Source: Rhizobium sp. R711
GTDB taxonomy: Bacteria > Pseudomonadota > Alphaproteobacteria > Rhizobiales > Rhizobiaceae
Length of the DNA: 64,000 bases
Assembly: GCF_002211365.1 (NCBI RefSeq)
Contig: NZ_LOKZ01000001.1
Location: 930,001 to 994,000, forward strand
Reading direction: 5' to 3'
Of this stretch, positions 9,444-18,121 are shown piece after piece. The number at the start of each line of letters is the position of its first letter. Positions within the stretch are counted from its first letter, which is position 1. A program made the position numbers and the translations under genes. Below the pieces are notes generated by a model. The model was not told where the DNA came from. It worked only from the letters and a program-made list of their open reading frames with translations, and searched no databases.

Positions 9444-10352
9444 CTACTTCAGGAAGCCCTTTTCCTTCAGGTAGCCCTCGGCAACGGACTTCGCCGGTTC
9501 GCCATCGACCTGGATCTTGCCGTTCAGCTTGCGCAGCTCATCGGCGGTCAGGCTCTTGAAGATCGGTGCGAGCACGACCTCGATCTTCGGGTTCGCCTTC
9601 AGCACTTCCTCGCGGATGATCGCGGTCGGCGCATAGACCTGCTGGACGTTCTTGTCGTCCTCGAGAACGGTCAGTTCCGCGGCTTGGATCGCACCGTCAG
9701 TGCCATAGACCATGGCCGTGTTGGCGCCGTTTGTCTGATCGGCGGCGGCCTTGATGGTCGCGGCTGTATCACCGCCGGAAAGGACGATTTCCTGGTCCGG
9801 CTTCAGCGTGAAGCCATAGGTCGTCTGGAATGCCGGAAGCGCGCCGGCCGAGTTGATGAATTCGGCCGAAGCCACGAGCTTCGCAGCGCCGCCACCGGCG
9901 ACCCACTTGCCGAAATCCGACATGGTCTTCAGCTTGTTCGGGCCGGCGACATCATTGCGCACGGCAAGCGCCCAGGTGTTGTTGGCCGGCGATGGCGTCA
10001 GCCAGACGATCTTGTTGGCATCGTAGTCGAGCTTCTTGGCGAGATCGTAGCCCTGCTGGAGGTTCTTCCAGGCGGCGTCATCGGCCTTGTTGAAGAAGAA
10101 TCCGGCATTGCCAGTGTATTCCGGATAGATGTCGATTTCGCCGGCGGTGATCGCCTTGCGAAGAACCGGCGTCGTGCCGAGCGCAACGCGGTCCTGCGTC
10201 TTGATGCCGTTTGCATTGAGCGCCAGCACGATCACGTTGCCGAGCAGCGTGCCTTCCGTATCGATCTTCGATGAAACCACGACGTCTGCGGCGTGGGCCG
10301 CGCCTGCCGCAAAAGCGGAAAGCGAAACGGCAAGAGCGAATTTCTTCAGCAT
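9444..10352 (-). CDS. Osmoprotectant ABC transporter periplasmic binding protein (OsmF/YehZ type)
   Basis: A 302-residue secreted protein with a Sec signal peptide ending near AHAADVV (about residue 21). The mature part is an OpuAC-type binding domain: VSSKIDTEG at the start, the ligand-loop stretch YPEYTGN near residue 75 and GGDTAATIKAA near 190. An upstream in-frame start at 10412 would add a non-signal extension, whereas the ATG at 10352 has an AAGGGGA ribosome-binding site and begins directly with the signal peptide. First gene of the operon binding protein-permease-ATPase-permease. A divergent LysR gene lies 0.4 kb upstream and might regulate it, though nothing in the sequence proves this. 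Confidence 0.88.
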   Translation of the reverse strand: MLKKFALAVSLSAFAAGAAHAADVVVSSKIDTEGTLLGNVIVLALNANGIKTQDRVALGTTPVLRKAITAGEIDIYPEYTGNAGFFFNKADDAAWKNLQQGYDLAKKLDYDANKIVWLTPSPANNTWALAVRNDVAGPNKLKTMSDFGKWVAGGGAAKLVASAEFINSAGALPAFQTTYGFTLKPDQEIVLSGGDTAATIKAAADQTNGANTAMVYGTDGAIQAAELTVLEDDKNVQQVYAPTAIIREEVLKANPKIEVVLAPIFKSLTADELRKLNGKIQVDGEPAKSVAEGYLKEKGFLK

Positions 10353-10774
10353 GGATTGTCCCCTTGATTTACACCGTTTGACTGCGCGGAAGACCCTGGC
10401 GGAGGCCCCCAACGTATGAAACCACCGGCGAAAGCAGCGTTGCTGCGATCATCCCGGAAATACGTGCGTGATGGAAATAGCGTTCGCGTTCGAAAAATCG
10501 ATGCAGGCCTCTCCAGTTTTGCGGTCGCGGCGTGATTATGGAGGTGAACACAAACGCTTGCGCGAAAATGCATTTCCTTTTCCATCGCCGTCGCGATTTG
10601 TTTTTGTTCCCTTGCGCGTTTCCGCAGATGTCCGGTGCTCTTTCCGTGGTTCTACTGCCACGCCCGGTTTTGTTCTTGACAAGAAACGATAGCCTTCCGA
10701 TTTCGCGGCAGGGATATCTTTTTTAGCGAACACGTCATATCGTTCGATTTTTCATATTGTTACGGAGAACGCGG
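10353..10774. other. Divergent intergenic region, no gene seen
   Basis: About 420 bases between the leftward osmoprotectant operon and the rightward LysR gene. I see only short overlapping reading frames without family features or good start sites. It is AT-richer than its flanks toward 10650-10760 and must hold the promoters of both units. No convincing operator or sRNA terminator was recognised. Confidence 0.5.
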
Positions 10775-11968
10775 TTGCAACTCGGCACGTTGTTTGTTGC
10801 TAGTCGGGTGCTGTCATCAGGCTCGGTGAGGGAGACGGCACGCGCCCTTTCACTTGCGGCATCGACGGTTTCGACGGCAGTCCGCAATCTTGAAACCGAG
10901 CTGGCACTGAAGCTGACAGAGCGTAGTTCCGGCGAGCTCGCGACGCTGCTTGCCAGCGACGACGTCCGTGAAAAGCTCCTGCCGATCGTGCGGTCGGCCG
11001 AGACATTGGCGGAATGGATGGGAAGCGACAGACCATCGCGCCTGCCGTTCAAGATCGCCACGATGGAGCGATTTCTCGAAGTCGCGGACCAGGGCAGCAT
11101 CAACCGGGCGGCACGGCGGCTAAAGCTTGGTCAGCCACAGCTTTCGCTCCAGATCGCGACGTTGGAGAAGGCGGTGGGTTATCGACTGTTCGAGCGGCAA
11201 GCTCAGGGCTCCGCGCTGACCGACCGGGGGAGTGAAATCTATGCCATCTTCCAGGCCATCACCCAGGGATGGAATGACCTGAAGGCATCCGCAGACGAAC
11301 GCTATCAGCGCACGGCGCGGTCGCTACGCATCGGTTCGATCATTCCAACAGGATCAGAAAGCTGGGTGGCGCGATGCCTTGGGACGCTGGTCGCCGAGTG
11401 GAATGCCAGCCGCAGCAAAAACGCGATCTCGCTGGTGTTGATGACGGCGGATGATTTGCGCGAAGCCCTCAAGGCTGGCCGCATTGATGTTGCAATTCTC
11501 GACTCCGTCTTCGGGCTCGAGCGTTTCAGGCACCGTGAATTGCTGCAGACGAACATGGTTCTTATCGCACCACTGCAGAGCCGCGAGCGGACCGTAACCG
11601 AACTTGTCGAAAGTCACGCGATCTGCACGCCGAGTTCCCGAACCGGCCTCGGACACGCCACGATGGCGCTGAGTCATGAGCGCGCCAACAATCGCCGCTA
11701 CCGGAACCAGGATATCACGGCGGCTGACTCGCTGCCTGTCATCGTCGACCTTGTGGCCAATCACGGCTACATCTCGTTTCTTGGCCGCGTCAGCGCCATG
11801 CCTATTGCCGATAAGGTTCGGATCGTCGAGCTCGATGAGTATATTCCGATGTCCTATCACGTTGCCTTCAACCATCGGAAAGCCTCGGCTGACGCAAGCG
11901 CCATGATCATCGATGCCGTTGCCAAAATAATTGCCAGGCCCGTCGCGCAAGAGAGCGCCTTCGCTTAA
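10775..11968 (+). CDS. LysR-family regulator with two tandem winged-helix domains
   Basis: A transcription regulator of about 397 residues, roughly 100 longer than usual for the family. A complete LysR winged helix with its linker helix starts near residue 90 (FLEVADQGSINRAARRL, then SLQIATLEKAVGYRLFER). It is followed by a substrate-binding domain to about residue 385. Unusually, the first 80 residues form a second LysR-like winged helix (SVRETARALSLAASTVS, then AVRNLETELALKLTER). The TTG at 10775 is preferred because GGAGAA lies seven bases before it; a TTG at 10757 is also open. Upstream of cutC (30 bases) and divergent from the osmoprotectant operon. The regulated genes and inducer are unknown. 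Confidence 0.8.
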   Translation: MQLGTLFVASRVLSSGSVRETARALSLAASTVSTAVRNLETELALKLTERSSGELATLLASDDVREKLLPIVRSAETLAEWMGSDRPSRLPFKIATMERFLEVADQGSINRAARRLKLGQPQLSLQIATLEKAVGYRLFERQAQGSALTDRGSEIYAIFQAITQGWNDLKASADERYQRTARSLRIGSIIPTGSESWVARCLGTLVAEWNASRSKNAISLVLMTADDLREALKAGRIDVAILDSVFGLERFRHRELLQTNMVLIAPLQSRERTVTELVESHAICTPSSRTGLGHATMALSHERANNRRYRNQDITAADSLPVIVDLVANHGYISFLGRVSAMPIADKVRIVELDEYIPMSYHVAFNHRKASADASAMIIDAVAKIIARPVAQESAFA

Positions 11969-11998
11969 AGAGACAGCGGCGGACAGGGAGATTCGAAC

Positions 11999-12721
11999 GT
12001 GAGTGTTTTGCTGGAAGTATGTGTGGACAGCCCACAGGGCCTTGCGGCCGCGATCGCCGGCGGTGCCAACCGGATCGAGCTCTGCTCGGCTCTAGAGCTC
12101 GGCGGACTGACGCCGGTTGCTGGCCTGATGAAGGCTGCGGCTGCCGCGCCTATTCCTGTCTATGCGATGATCCGGCCGCACGCGGGCCCCTTCGTATTCG
12201 ATGAGGCTGACGAAGAGGCGATGATGGCCGATATCGATGCCGCGCGCGCTTTTGGGCTCGCCGGGGTTGTCATCGGTGGCAATCGTTTGGATGGTGCGCT
12301 GGACGTACCGCTGATCAGTCGGTTAAAGGCGCGCGCCGAGGGCCTTGGATCGACCCTTCACCGCGCCTTCGATCTCGTCCCTGATGCCGATGCAGCGCTG
12401 GAACAGGCGATCGAGCTTGGCTGCGAGCGCATTCTGACGTCCGGCTGTGTGCCGAAAGCGATCGACGGTTTGGAGACGCTGGGCCGTCTCTCCCGCAAGG
12501 CGGCCGGCCGCATCTCGACCATGCCCGGCAGCGGCGTGCGTCCCGGCAACGTGGGCGAGATACTGAGGGCTACAGGCGCAAGAGAGGTTCACGCCTCCTG
12601 CAGCTCACGGATCGACAGCATCGATCCACGGGCGGTTGCCTTCGGCTTCGAAGCACCGACGACCAACCGGACGGATGCCGACGTCGTCCGTCAAATGCGC
12701 GCGGCGATCGACGCGCTTTAG
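11999..12721 (+). CDS. cutC: CutC family protein
   Basis: A 240-residue TIM-barrel protein of the CutC family. LLEVCVDS opens the barrel, followed by GANRIELCSALELGGLTP near residues 24-41, PVYAMIRPHAGPF near 58 and the C-terminal GSGVRPGN. CutC was named for copper tolerance in E. coli, but its biochemical activity is unsettled. The GTG start at 11999 has an AGGGAG ribosome-binding site. It follows the tandem-helix LysR gene by 30 bases on the same strand, so co-transcription is likely. Its stop overlaps that of the convergent dehydrogenase gene by four bases. Confidence 0.9.
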   Translation: MSVLLEVCVDSPQGLAAAIAGGANRIELCSALELGGLTPVAGLMKAAAAAPIPVYAMIRPHAGPFVFDEADEEAMMADIDAARAFGLAGVVIGGNRLDGALDVPLISRLKARAEGLGSTLHRAFDLVPDADAALEQAIELGCERILTSGCVPKAIDGLETLGRLSRKAAGRISTMPGSGVRPGNVGEILRATGAREVHASCSSRIDSIDPRAVAFGFEAPTTNRTDADVVRQMRAAIDAL

Positions 12722-13737
12722 GCGCTGACCTCGATGACCGCCTTGATCAGGCCGCTCTTTTCGTGAGCCCAGCGTGCCAGGTCTCGCGGCGCGTCGGCGA
12801 GCGTCGTGCGGTGGGTGATCAATTGCTCGACGGGCACGAGCCCTCTGGCGATCGAATCCGCGACATGCTCGAAATCCACGCGCGTCGCATTGCGGCTGCC
12901 GATCACCATCATTTCGCGCTTATGAAACTCCGGATCGGAGAAACGGATGTCGTCCTTGACGACGCTGACCAGGACCAGCGCGCCGCCATGGGCGACGAAG
13001 CTGAAAGCCTTCTCCATCGACGGGCCATAGCCGGTGGCATCGAAGACGACATCGAAACCATCGCGGTCGGTCTTCGCCTTGACAGCTTCGGAGGCGCCTT
13101 CGCCGGCAACGATGCCCGAGGAGAAACCAAACCGATCGGCGGCCATCTGCAGTCGTTCCTGACTGGTGTCTAGCAATGTGACCTCATGCCCGGCAATCCG
13201 CGAAAAGATCGCCGCGCCCAGCCCGATTGGACCGGCGCCGATAACGAGTGAGCGTGATCCGGCCGGCGCCATGGAACGGCGAACCGCATGGGCGCCGATT
13301 GCGAGGAACTCGGTGGTGGCCGCAGCCTCCAGGCTCACGCCCTTTGCAGCGTAGAGATTGCCTACGGGGACGCTGATCTCGTCGCAGAACGCTCCATCCG
13401 TATGGACGCCCAGCACCTTGATATCGGTGCAGCAATTCGGTTTGCCCTGGCGGCACGCAACACAGCTGCCACACGAAAGATACGGATTGACGATGACGGG
13501 CGTGCCGACCGCCATGGCAACACCGTCACCTGCTTCCAGAACCGTTGCCGAGATCTCGTGCCCCATCACACGCGGATATTCGAGGAACGGATGCTTGCCC
13601 TCGAAGATGTGGTAGTCCGTGCCGCAGATTCCGACATGGCTGACCGCAAGCCGTACCCAGCCGGTGTTAGGCGTGCCGGGGGAAGGGCGTTCCACGAGTT
13701 CGAGGACACCGGGTTCTTGGCAGAGCACTGCTTTCAT
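12718..13737 (-). CDS. Zinc-dependent sugar-alcohol/aldonate dehydrogenase
   Basis: A 339-residue medium-chain dehydrogenase. The catalytic zinc site is visible (Cys in GICGTDYH near 38, GHE near 60), as are the four structural-zinc cysteines in the CGSCVACRQGKPNCC stretch (about 90-104) and the nucleotide-binding motif VIGAGPIGLGA near 165. It is the last gene of the leftward sugar locus. Relatives in such loci oxidise sorbitol, L-threonine or L-galactonate. Given the aldo/keto reductase, mutarotase and UxaA-type dehydratase upstream, oxidation of an L-aldonate such as L-galactonate is a reasonable guess, but only a guess. Confidence 0.82.
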   Translation of the reverse strand: MKAVLCQEPGVLELVERPSPGTPNTGWVRLAVSHVGICGTDYHIFEGKHPFLEYPRVMGHEISATVLEAGDGVAMAVGTPVIVNPYLSCGSCVACRQGKPNCCTDIKVLGVHTDGAFCDEISVPVGNLYAAKGVSLEAAATTEFLAIGAHAVRRSMAPAGSRSLVIGAGPIGLGAAIFSRIAGHEVTLLDTSQERLQMAADRFGFSSGIVAGEGASEAVKAKTDRDGFDVVFDATGYGPSMEKAFSFVAHGGALVLVSVVKDDIRFSDPEFHKREMMVIGSRNATRVDFEHVADSIARGLVPVEQLITHRTTLADAPRDLARWAHEKSGLIKAVIEVSA

Positions 13738-13803
13738 AATTGTCTCGCATTCCTGAAATGGAAGAAGCCGGCCTTGGGGCCGGCTCCATATGTCGCTGGC
13801 AGC

Positions 13804-14778
13804 TTACGGATTGCGGCGGCGGCGCAGCTGGTCGAAGTAGACAATCACGATGATCAGCAGGCCGGTGATGATACGCTGCCAGAACGAATTGACGTTAAGC
13901 AGGTTCGCGCCGTTGTTGATCGTCGCCAGAATGAAGGCGCCGATGAGCGGCCCCTGGACCGAACCGACGGCGCCGAACAGGCTGGTGCCACCGATTACCG
14001 AGGAGGCGATCGCCTGCAGTTCCCATCCGTCGGCCTGCGTGGCGTTGCCAATCGCGATACGTGAGGCAAGCAGAACGCCGACAAAGGCAGCAAAGGTCGC
14101 GGAAAGAATGTAGGCGAGATAGATGATGCCGTTCACCCGGACGCCTGAGAGGCGCGCCGCTTCGCGGTTCGAACCGACAGCGAAGAGGTAGCGCCCCCAG
14201 CGGCTCAGGTGCAGGAAGACATAGGACGGGACCGCGACGAGAATGACCATCCAGAACAGGCTCGGCACGCCGAGAAAGTCGGCGCGGGCAAAGTTCGTGA
14301 AGGGCTCGTTGACGATGTTGATAGTCGAGCCGTTGGTGATCAAGAGCCCGATACCGCGGAGCGACGTCAGCGTCGCGAGCGTGATGATGAAGGGCGGCAG
14401 CCCCATTTTGACGATGCCGAAGCCATGGAACACGCCGATGCCAACGCCGATCAGCAGCGTTATCAGGATGGATGCCCAGACCGGCACGCCTGCCTGCAGC
14501 AGCCAGGCAAGGATAACGCTGGTGAAGCCGACAATTGCTCCCACCGAAAGGTCGATGCCGGCTGTGATGATCACGAAGGTCTGGCCAAGAGCCAAAATCG
14601 CCGTCATCGCGCCTTGGCGCAAGAGGTTGGAGATATTCAGCGGCGTCCAGAAGCTGGCGGTGACGAATCCGAGAACGATCCAAAGGAAAGCCAGCAGACC
14701 GATAAGGGTCAGGCCGAAGAGGATGTTCACTTTCCGGCGCGGGGGCGGTGCGGCGATCTCGGTGGGGGTTGCGGTCAT
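13804..14778 (-). CDS. Sugar ABC transporter permease (RbsC type)
   Basis: A 324-residue inner-membrane permease of the carbohydrate uptake 2 group, with eight to ten hydrophobic segments. The conserved ITAGIDLSVGAIVG stretch is near residues 70-83 and GREAARLSGV-like coupling loop residues near 205-215 (here NREAARLSGVRV). It starts 24 bases after the ATPase stop and belongs to the SBP-ATPase-permease set. It probably forms a homodimeric channel for a monosaccharide. Confidence 0.9.
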   Translation of the reverse strand: MTATPTEIAAPPPRRKVNILFGLTLIGLLAFLWIVLGFVTASFWTPLNISNLLRQGAMTAILALGQTFVIITAGIDLSVGAIVGFTSVILAWLLQAGVPVWASILITLLIGVGIGVFHGFGIVKMGLPPFIITLATLTSLRGIGLLITNGSTINIVNEPFTNFARADFLGVPSLFWMVILVAVPSYVFLHLSRWGRYLFAVGSNREAARLSGVRVNGIIYLAYILSATFAAFVGVLLASRIAIGNATQADGWELQAIASSVIGGTSLFGAVGSVQGPLIGAFILATINNGANLLNVNSFWQRIITGLLIIVIVYFDQLRRRRNP

Positions 14779-14802
14779 TGGTTTTCTCTCCCTCTTGTTC
14801 TT

Positions 14803-16353
14803 TTAGACGCCGATCGCTTCGCTCAGCACTTCTTCATGCGTTGCTGCGTGGAAGTCGTGGCTCGCCACAAGCTGGCCGCGGCGGAATACGTGCAGCCTGT
14901 CGGCAAGTTCATAAACTTCAGGCAGATAGGAGGAGATCAGGATGATTCCGGCCCCCTGTTTCAGAAGCTTGGCGAACAGCCGGTAGATTTCCGCCTTGGT
15001 GCCAACATCGACGCCCACGGTCGGCTCGTCGAAGATGAAGAGCCGCGCGCCATAGCTCAGCCACTTGCCGATGACGACTTTCTGTTGATTGCCGCCGGAC
15101 ATGGCCGAAACCAGAACGCGCCGGCTGGGCGTCTTGATCGCGAGGTCACGGATCTGCTGGTCGGCATTCTGCGTTTCCTCGGAGTGGCTGATGACGGGAC
15201 CCTTGCTCAGCCGCTTGAAGACCGGAAGATTGATGTTGAGCCCGATCGGCAGATTGAGGCAAAGACCCTGGTCGCGACGGCTCTCCGGCGCAAGCGCGAT
15301 GCCGAGTTCCATCGCGGCACGTTCGTCCTTGATATCAACCTTCTTGCCCATCCAGTGGATTTCACCGGACGTCGTCTTTTCCCGGCCGAAGAGGCCAAGC
15401 GCGAATTCGCTGCGTCCGGCGCCGATCAAGCCATAGAGGCCGACGATCTGCCCAGCCTTGACCGAGAGCGAGATATCCTCGAAGCCCGGTCCGGAAAGCC
15501 CGCGCACGTCGAGGATGGTGTCTCCGATCGGGATTTCTTCCTTGTGATAAATCTGCTCGATTGAGCGGTTGATCATCAGGGCGATCAACTCGGCCTCGTT
15601 CGTCTCGCCGATCGTGCGCGTGCCGACATGCGTACCGTCACGCAGCACCGAAACGCGATCCGCGAGCTCGAACACCTCTTCCATGCGGTGGCTGATGTAG
15701 ACGATCGTCACGCCTTCGCCCTGCAGACGGCGGATCAGCTTGAAAAGCTGCGCGGATTCCTGGCGGGTCAGGTAAGCGGTCGGTTCATCGAAAATCAGAA
15801 ACTGGGTGCCGCGCATTGCGGCGCGTGCCGTCGCAACAAGCTGCTGCTGACCGATTGTCAGGTCGGCGAGCGGTACGCCGGCGGGCAGTCCGAAGCCGAG
15901 ATCGTCGAGGACGGCCTGCGCCATCTTCTCCATCTCGCGCTTGCGCATCAGACCGTATTGATTGACCTCGTCGCCGAGAAAGAGGTTGGCCGCCACCGTC
16001 AGATGTGGACAAAGGACAACTTCCTGATGGACGGCGTTGATGCCGCGGGCGATTGCCTCATTGGGCGTTGCTAGCGCGACTGGGTGGCCGCACCAGAGTA
16101 TCTCGCCGGCCGTTCTGGTGATAACGCCCGTCAGCAGCTTGATCAGCGTCGACTTGCCGGCGCCGTTCTCACCGACAATCGCGTGGATCTCACCCGCCAG
16201 GAACGTCATCGTCGCCGGCTTTAGCGCCTGGACGTAGCCGTAATTCTTCTGCAATCCCTTGAGTTCGAGGATCGGTGTGCCCGCCGGAATGCGGTTTGCC
16301 TCCGTCAGCGTGGCGCTATCATCGTGTCGATGACTGACCTCTTCCAGGCTCAT
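14803..16353 (-). CDS. Sugar ABC transporter ATP-binding protein, duplicated (RbsA/MglA type)
   Basis: A 516-residue protein with two ABC domains, as usual for the carbohydrate uptake 2 group. In the first, Walker A GENGAGKST is near 60-68, the signature LTIGQQQLV near 165 and Walker B FLIFDEPTAYL near 185. In the second, the P-loop is degenerate (LIGAGRSEF near 308), the signature MSGGNQQKVV is near 420 and Walker B LFIFDEPTVGVDVG near 440. A degenerate second P-loop is normal here. A 10-bp hairpin lies between the binding-protein gene and this one. Confidence 0.92.
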   Translation of the reverse strand: MSLEEVSHRHDDSATLTEANRIPAGTPILELKGLQKNYGYVQALKPATMTFLAGEIHAIVGENGAGKSTLIKLLTGVITRTAGEILWCGHPVALATPNEAIARGINAVHQEVVLCPHLTVAANLFLGDEVNQYGLMRKREMEKMAQAVLDDLGFGLPAGVPLADLTIGQQQLVATARAAMRGTQFLIFDEPTAYLTRQESAQLFKLIRRLQGEGVTIVYISHRMEEVFELADRVSVLRDGTHVGTRTIGETNEAELIALMINRSIEQIYHKEEIPIGDTILDVRGLSGPGFEDISLSVKAGQIVGLYGLIGAGRSEFALGLFGREKTTSGEIHWMGKKVDIKDERAAMELGIALAPESRRDQGLCLNLPIGLNINLPVFKRLSKGPVISHSEETQNADQQIRDLAIKTPSRRVLVSAMSGGNQQKVVIGKWLSYGARLFIFDEPTVGVDVGTKAEIYRLFAKLLKQGAGIILISSYLPEVYELADRLHVFRRGQLVASHDFHAATHEEVLSEAIGV

Positions 16354-16433
16354 GGGCGTCTCCTCCTCGCGAATTGCCTGCCATCTCCCACCCGCCGTCG
16401 GCGCTCTGCGAACGATAACACAGGTGACAGAAA

Positions 16434-16461
16434 GGCCGCGCGGAGATTCTCCCGCGCGGCC
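16434..16461 (-). promoter_or_regulatory. Intercistronic hairpin between sugar SBP and ATPase genes
   Basis: A 10-bp perfect GC stem (GGCCGCGCGG with CCGCGCGGCC, loop of eight) without a T run, 13 bases after the binding-protein stop. Such hairpins commonly protect the upstream mRNA so that the binding protein is made in excess. That role is inferred here. Confidence 0.6.
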
Positions 16462-16473
16462 ATCGTCAGATGA

Positions 16474-17460
16474 TTACTTGACCTTGGGGTTCAGCAGAGC
16501 GTCGATCTTCGGATCGCTCATGTTGGCCTTGGTGACCAGGTTGGCGCCGGTATCGACCTTCTCTTCGACCTTCTCGCCCTTGGAGACGGCAAGCGCCGTC
16601 TTCACGCCGTCATAGCCCATGCGGTAGGGATCCTGAACAACGAGACCAGCAAGAGAGCCGTCCTTGAGGAAGCCGACCGTCTTGTCGTCGCTGTCGAAGG
16701 CGATGACCTTGATCTTGTCGCCGAGCTTGTTTTCCGCGATCGCCTGGCCGACGCCCTGTCCGAGGATGAGGTTCGAGGCGAAGACGCCTACAAGGTTCGG
16801 ATTGGCGGTGATCAGGTCGGTCATCATGTTGAGACCGGTCGTTGCCTGGCCGTCACCGTACTTGTCGGCGATGACCTTGAGGCCGGGATGCTTCGTCTTC
16901 ACCTGGTCGAGGAAACCTTCGCGGCGCTGCTCGAGCGAGCCGACGCCAGGCAGGTTGGTGAGGATGACGACTTCGCCTTCTTCCTTGCCGGTCATTTCCT
17001 TGATGGCTGCGGCAAGGCCGTCGGCTGCAATGCGGCCGCCCTGAACGTTGTCGGTCGTCAGGAACGACTTGAATGCCTTGGAATCGGCAGCCGAGTCGAT
17101 GCCGATGATCGGAACGGACTTGGCGGCTTCATCAATCGGCTTGCCAAGGGCCTTGAATTCAGTCGGCGAGATGACGATTGCAGCCGGCTTGCCGGCGACG
17201 GCGTTCTCAAGAATGCTGATCTGGCCGTTAACGTCGGATTCGGCCTGTGCACCGAGTTCCGGCACGTTGACGCCGAGATCCTTGCCAGCCTTGCGGGCAC
17301 CGGCCAAAACGATCTGCCAGTAGAAGGACGTCGTGTCCTTGACGATGATCGGGATCGTCACATCAGCCGCGAACGACGTCACCGGCATTGCGGTGGCGAT
17401 GACAGCGGCGCCCGCAAGAGCCGTGAAGGCTCGGCGGGAGAGAATGGATTTCATGCGCAT
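16474..17460 (-). CDS. Sugar ABC transporter periplasmic binding protein (RbsB type)
   Basis: A 328-residue secreted protein of the Peripla_BP_4 family. The N-terminal signal peptide begins with an Arg-rich MKSILSRRAFTALAG stretch and ends near SFAADV (about residue 31). The ribose-binding-type fold follows (TSFYWQIVLAGARKAGKDLG near 45, VISPTEFKAL near 98, VFASNLILGQGVGQAI near 210). The ATG at 17460 is chosen because GGAGGAG lies six bases before it; an ATG at 17454 and a longer frame from 17496 are alternatives. It opens the transporter half of the locus after a 205-base gap holding a perfect palindrome. The ligand is probably the L-sugar handled by the adjacent enzymes. Confidence 0.88.
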   Translation of the reverse strand: MRMKSILSRRAFTALAGAAVIATAMPVTSFAADVTIPIIVKDTTSFYWQIVLAGARKAGKDLGVNVPELGAQAESDVNGQISILENAVAGKPAAIVISPTEFKALGKPIDEAAKSVPIIGIDSAADSKAFKSFLTTDNVQGGRIAADGLAAAIKEMTGKEEGEVVILTNLPGVGSLEQRREGFLDQVKTKHPGLKVIADKYGDGQATTGLNMMTDLITANPNLVGVFASNLILGQGVGQAIAENKLGDKIKVIAFDSDDKTVGFLKDGSLAGLVVQDPYRMGYDGVKTALAVSKGEKVEEKVDTGANLVTKANMSDPKIDALLNPKVK

Positions 17461-17523
17461 GCGGTTCTCCTCCAAAGTGCGTTCTCCTCCAAGCAAACCG
17501 TACCGCTGAACGCGTGCGGACGA

Positions 17524-17539
17524 TTTTTATCGATAAAAA
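17524..17539. promoter_or_regulatory. Perfect 16-bp palindrome upstream of sugar-binding protein gene
   Basis: TTTTTATCGATAAAAA is its own reverse complement and lies 64 bases before the SBP start codon, in promoter position. It resembles the AT-rich site at 20733-20750 before the dehydratase gene, so it is a candidate operator for the adjacent GntR regulator. Confidence 0.5.
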
Positions 17540-17665
17540 ACAGTTTCATCAGAAGCTAGCCGAGCCAAAGTCAAATTGCAAGTAGCTTCGCAGGCTCCAT
17601 TGTCGTTTCTTTGTCTATCGCAAGTAGTTGTTTTTACAGATGTTCAACCCTGACCTAAAGTTCCG

Positions 17666-18112
17666 TCAGCCGCGATAGATTTCATGCGGGTGAACGACAC
17701 CTTTCTTCAAAATCAAGTTACCGTATAGCCGGAATTCTGTCGTCGCCACGATGTAGGCGGCCGTGCGGGCACGCTCATAAAAGGTGAACCGCTCCAGAGA
17801 GGCGATCTTGAAGTCGCCAGCGCGCCTCGAGACGATTTCCTGAAATTCGGCGCAGACGTCGGGCACGGCGGTCGGATCGCCGACCACCTCCATGCGCCAG
17901 GCCGTTTCCTGCACGAAGGTATCGAGTGGAAAATGCGTCAGGATTGCCTCGGCCATATCGGTCGCGCTGACGCCGTCGGCGCGGATGACGTCCGGCCCCA
18001 TCGTGCTCGAAGGGAAGTTGGCGTCGGCAATCACGATGTCGTCGCCGTGTCCCATGCGAGCGATCGCGCGCAGCAGGTCGGGATTGAGGATGGGGTGAAT
18101 ACCTCTCAGCAT
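17666..18112 (-). CDS. fucU: FucU/RbsD-family sugar mutarotase
   Basis: A 148-residue protein of the RbsD/FucU family, which catalyses anomer (and pyranose/furanose) exchange of L-fucose or D-ribose in the cytoplasm so that imported sugar suits the next enzyme. The catalytic His22 lies in MGHGDDIVIADANFP and the C-terminal block (VATTEFRLYGNLILKKG) is typical. Length favours FucU over the shorter RbsD. It lies nine bases after the aldo/keto reductase gene. FucU and an aldose dehydrogenase together support an L-fucose-like substrate. Confidence 0.85.
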   Translation of the reverse strand: MLRGIHPILNPDLLRAIARMGHGDDIVIADANFPSSTMGPDVIRADGVSATDMAEAILTHFPLDTFVQETAWRMEVVGDPTAVPDVCAEFQEIVSRRAGDFKIASLERFTFYERARTAAYIVATTEFRLYGNLILKKGVVHPHEIYRG

Positions 18113-18121
18113 GGTCGATCC

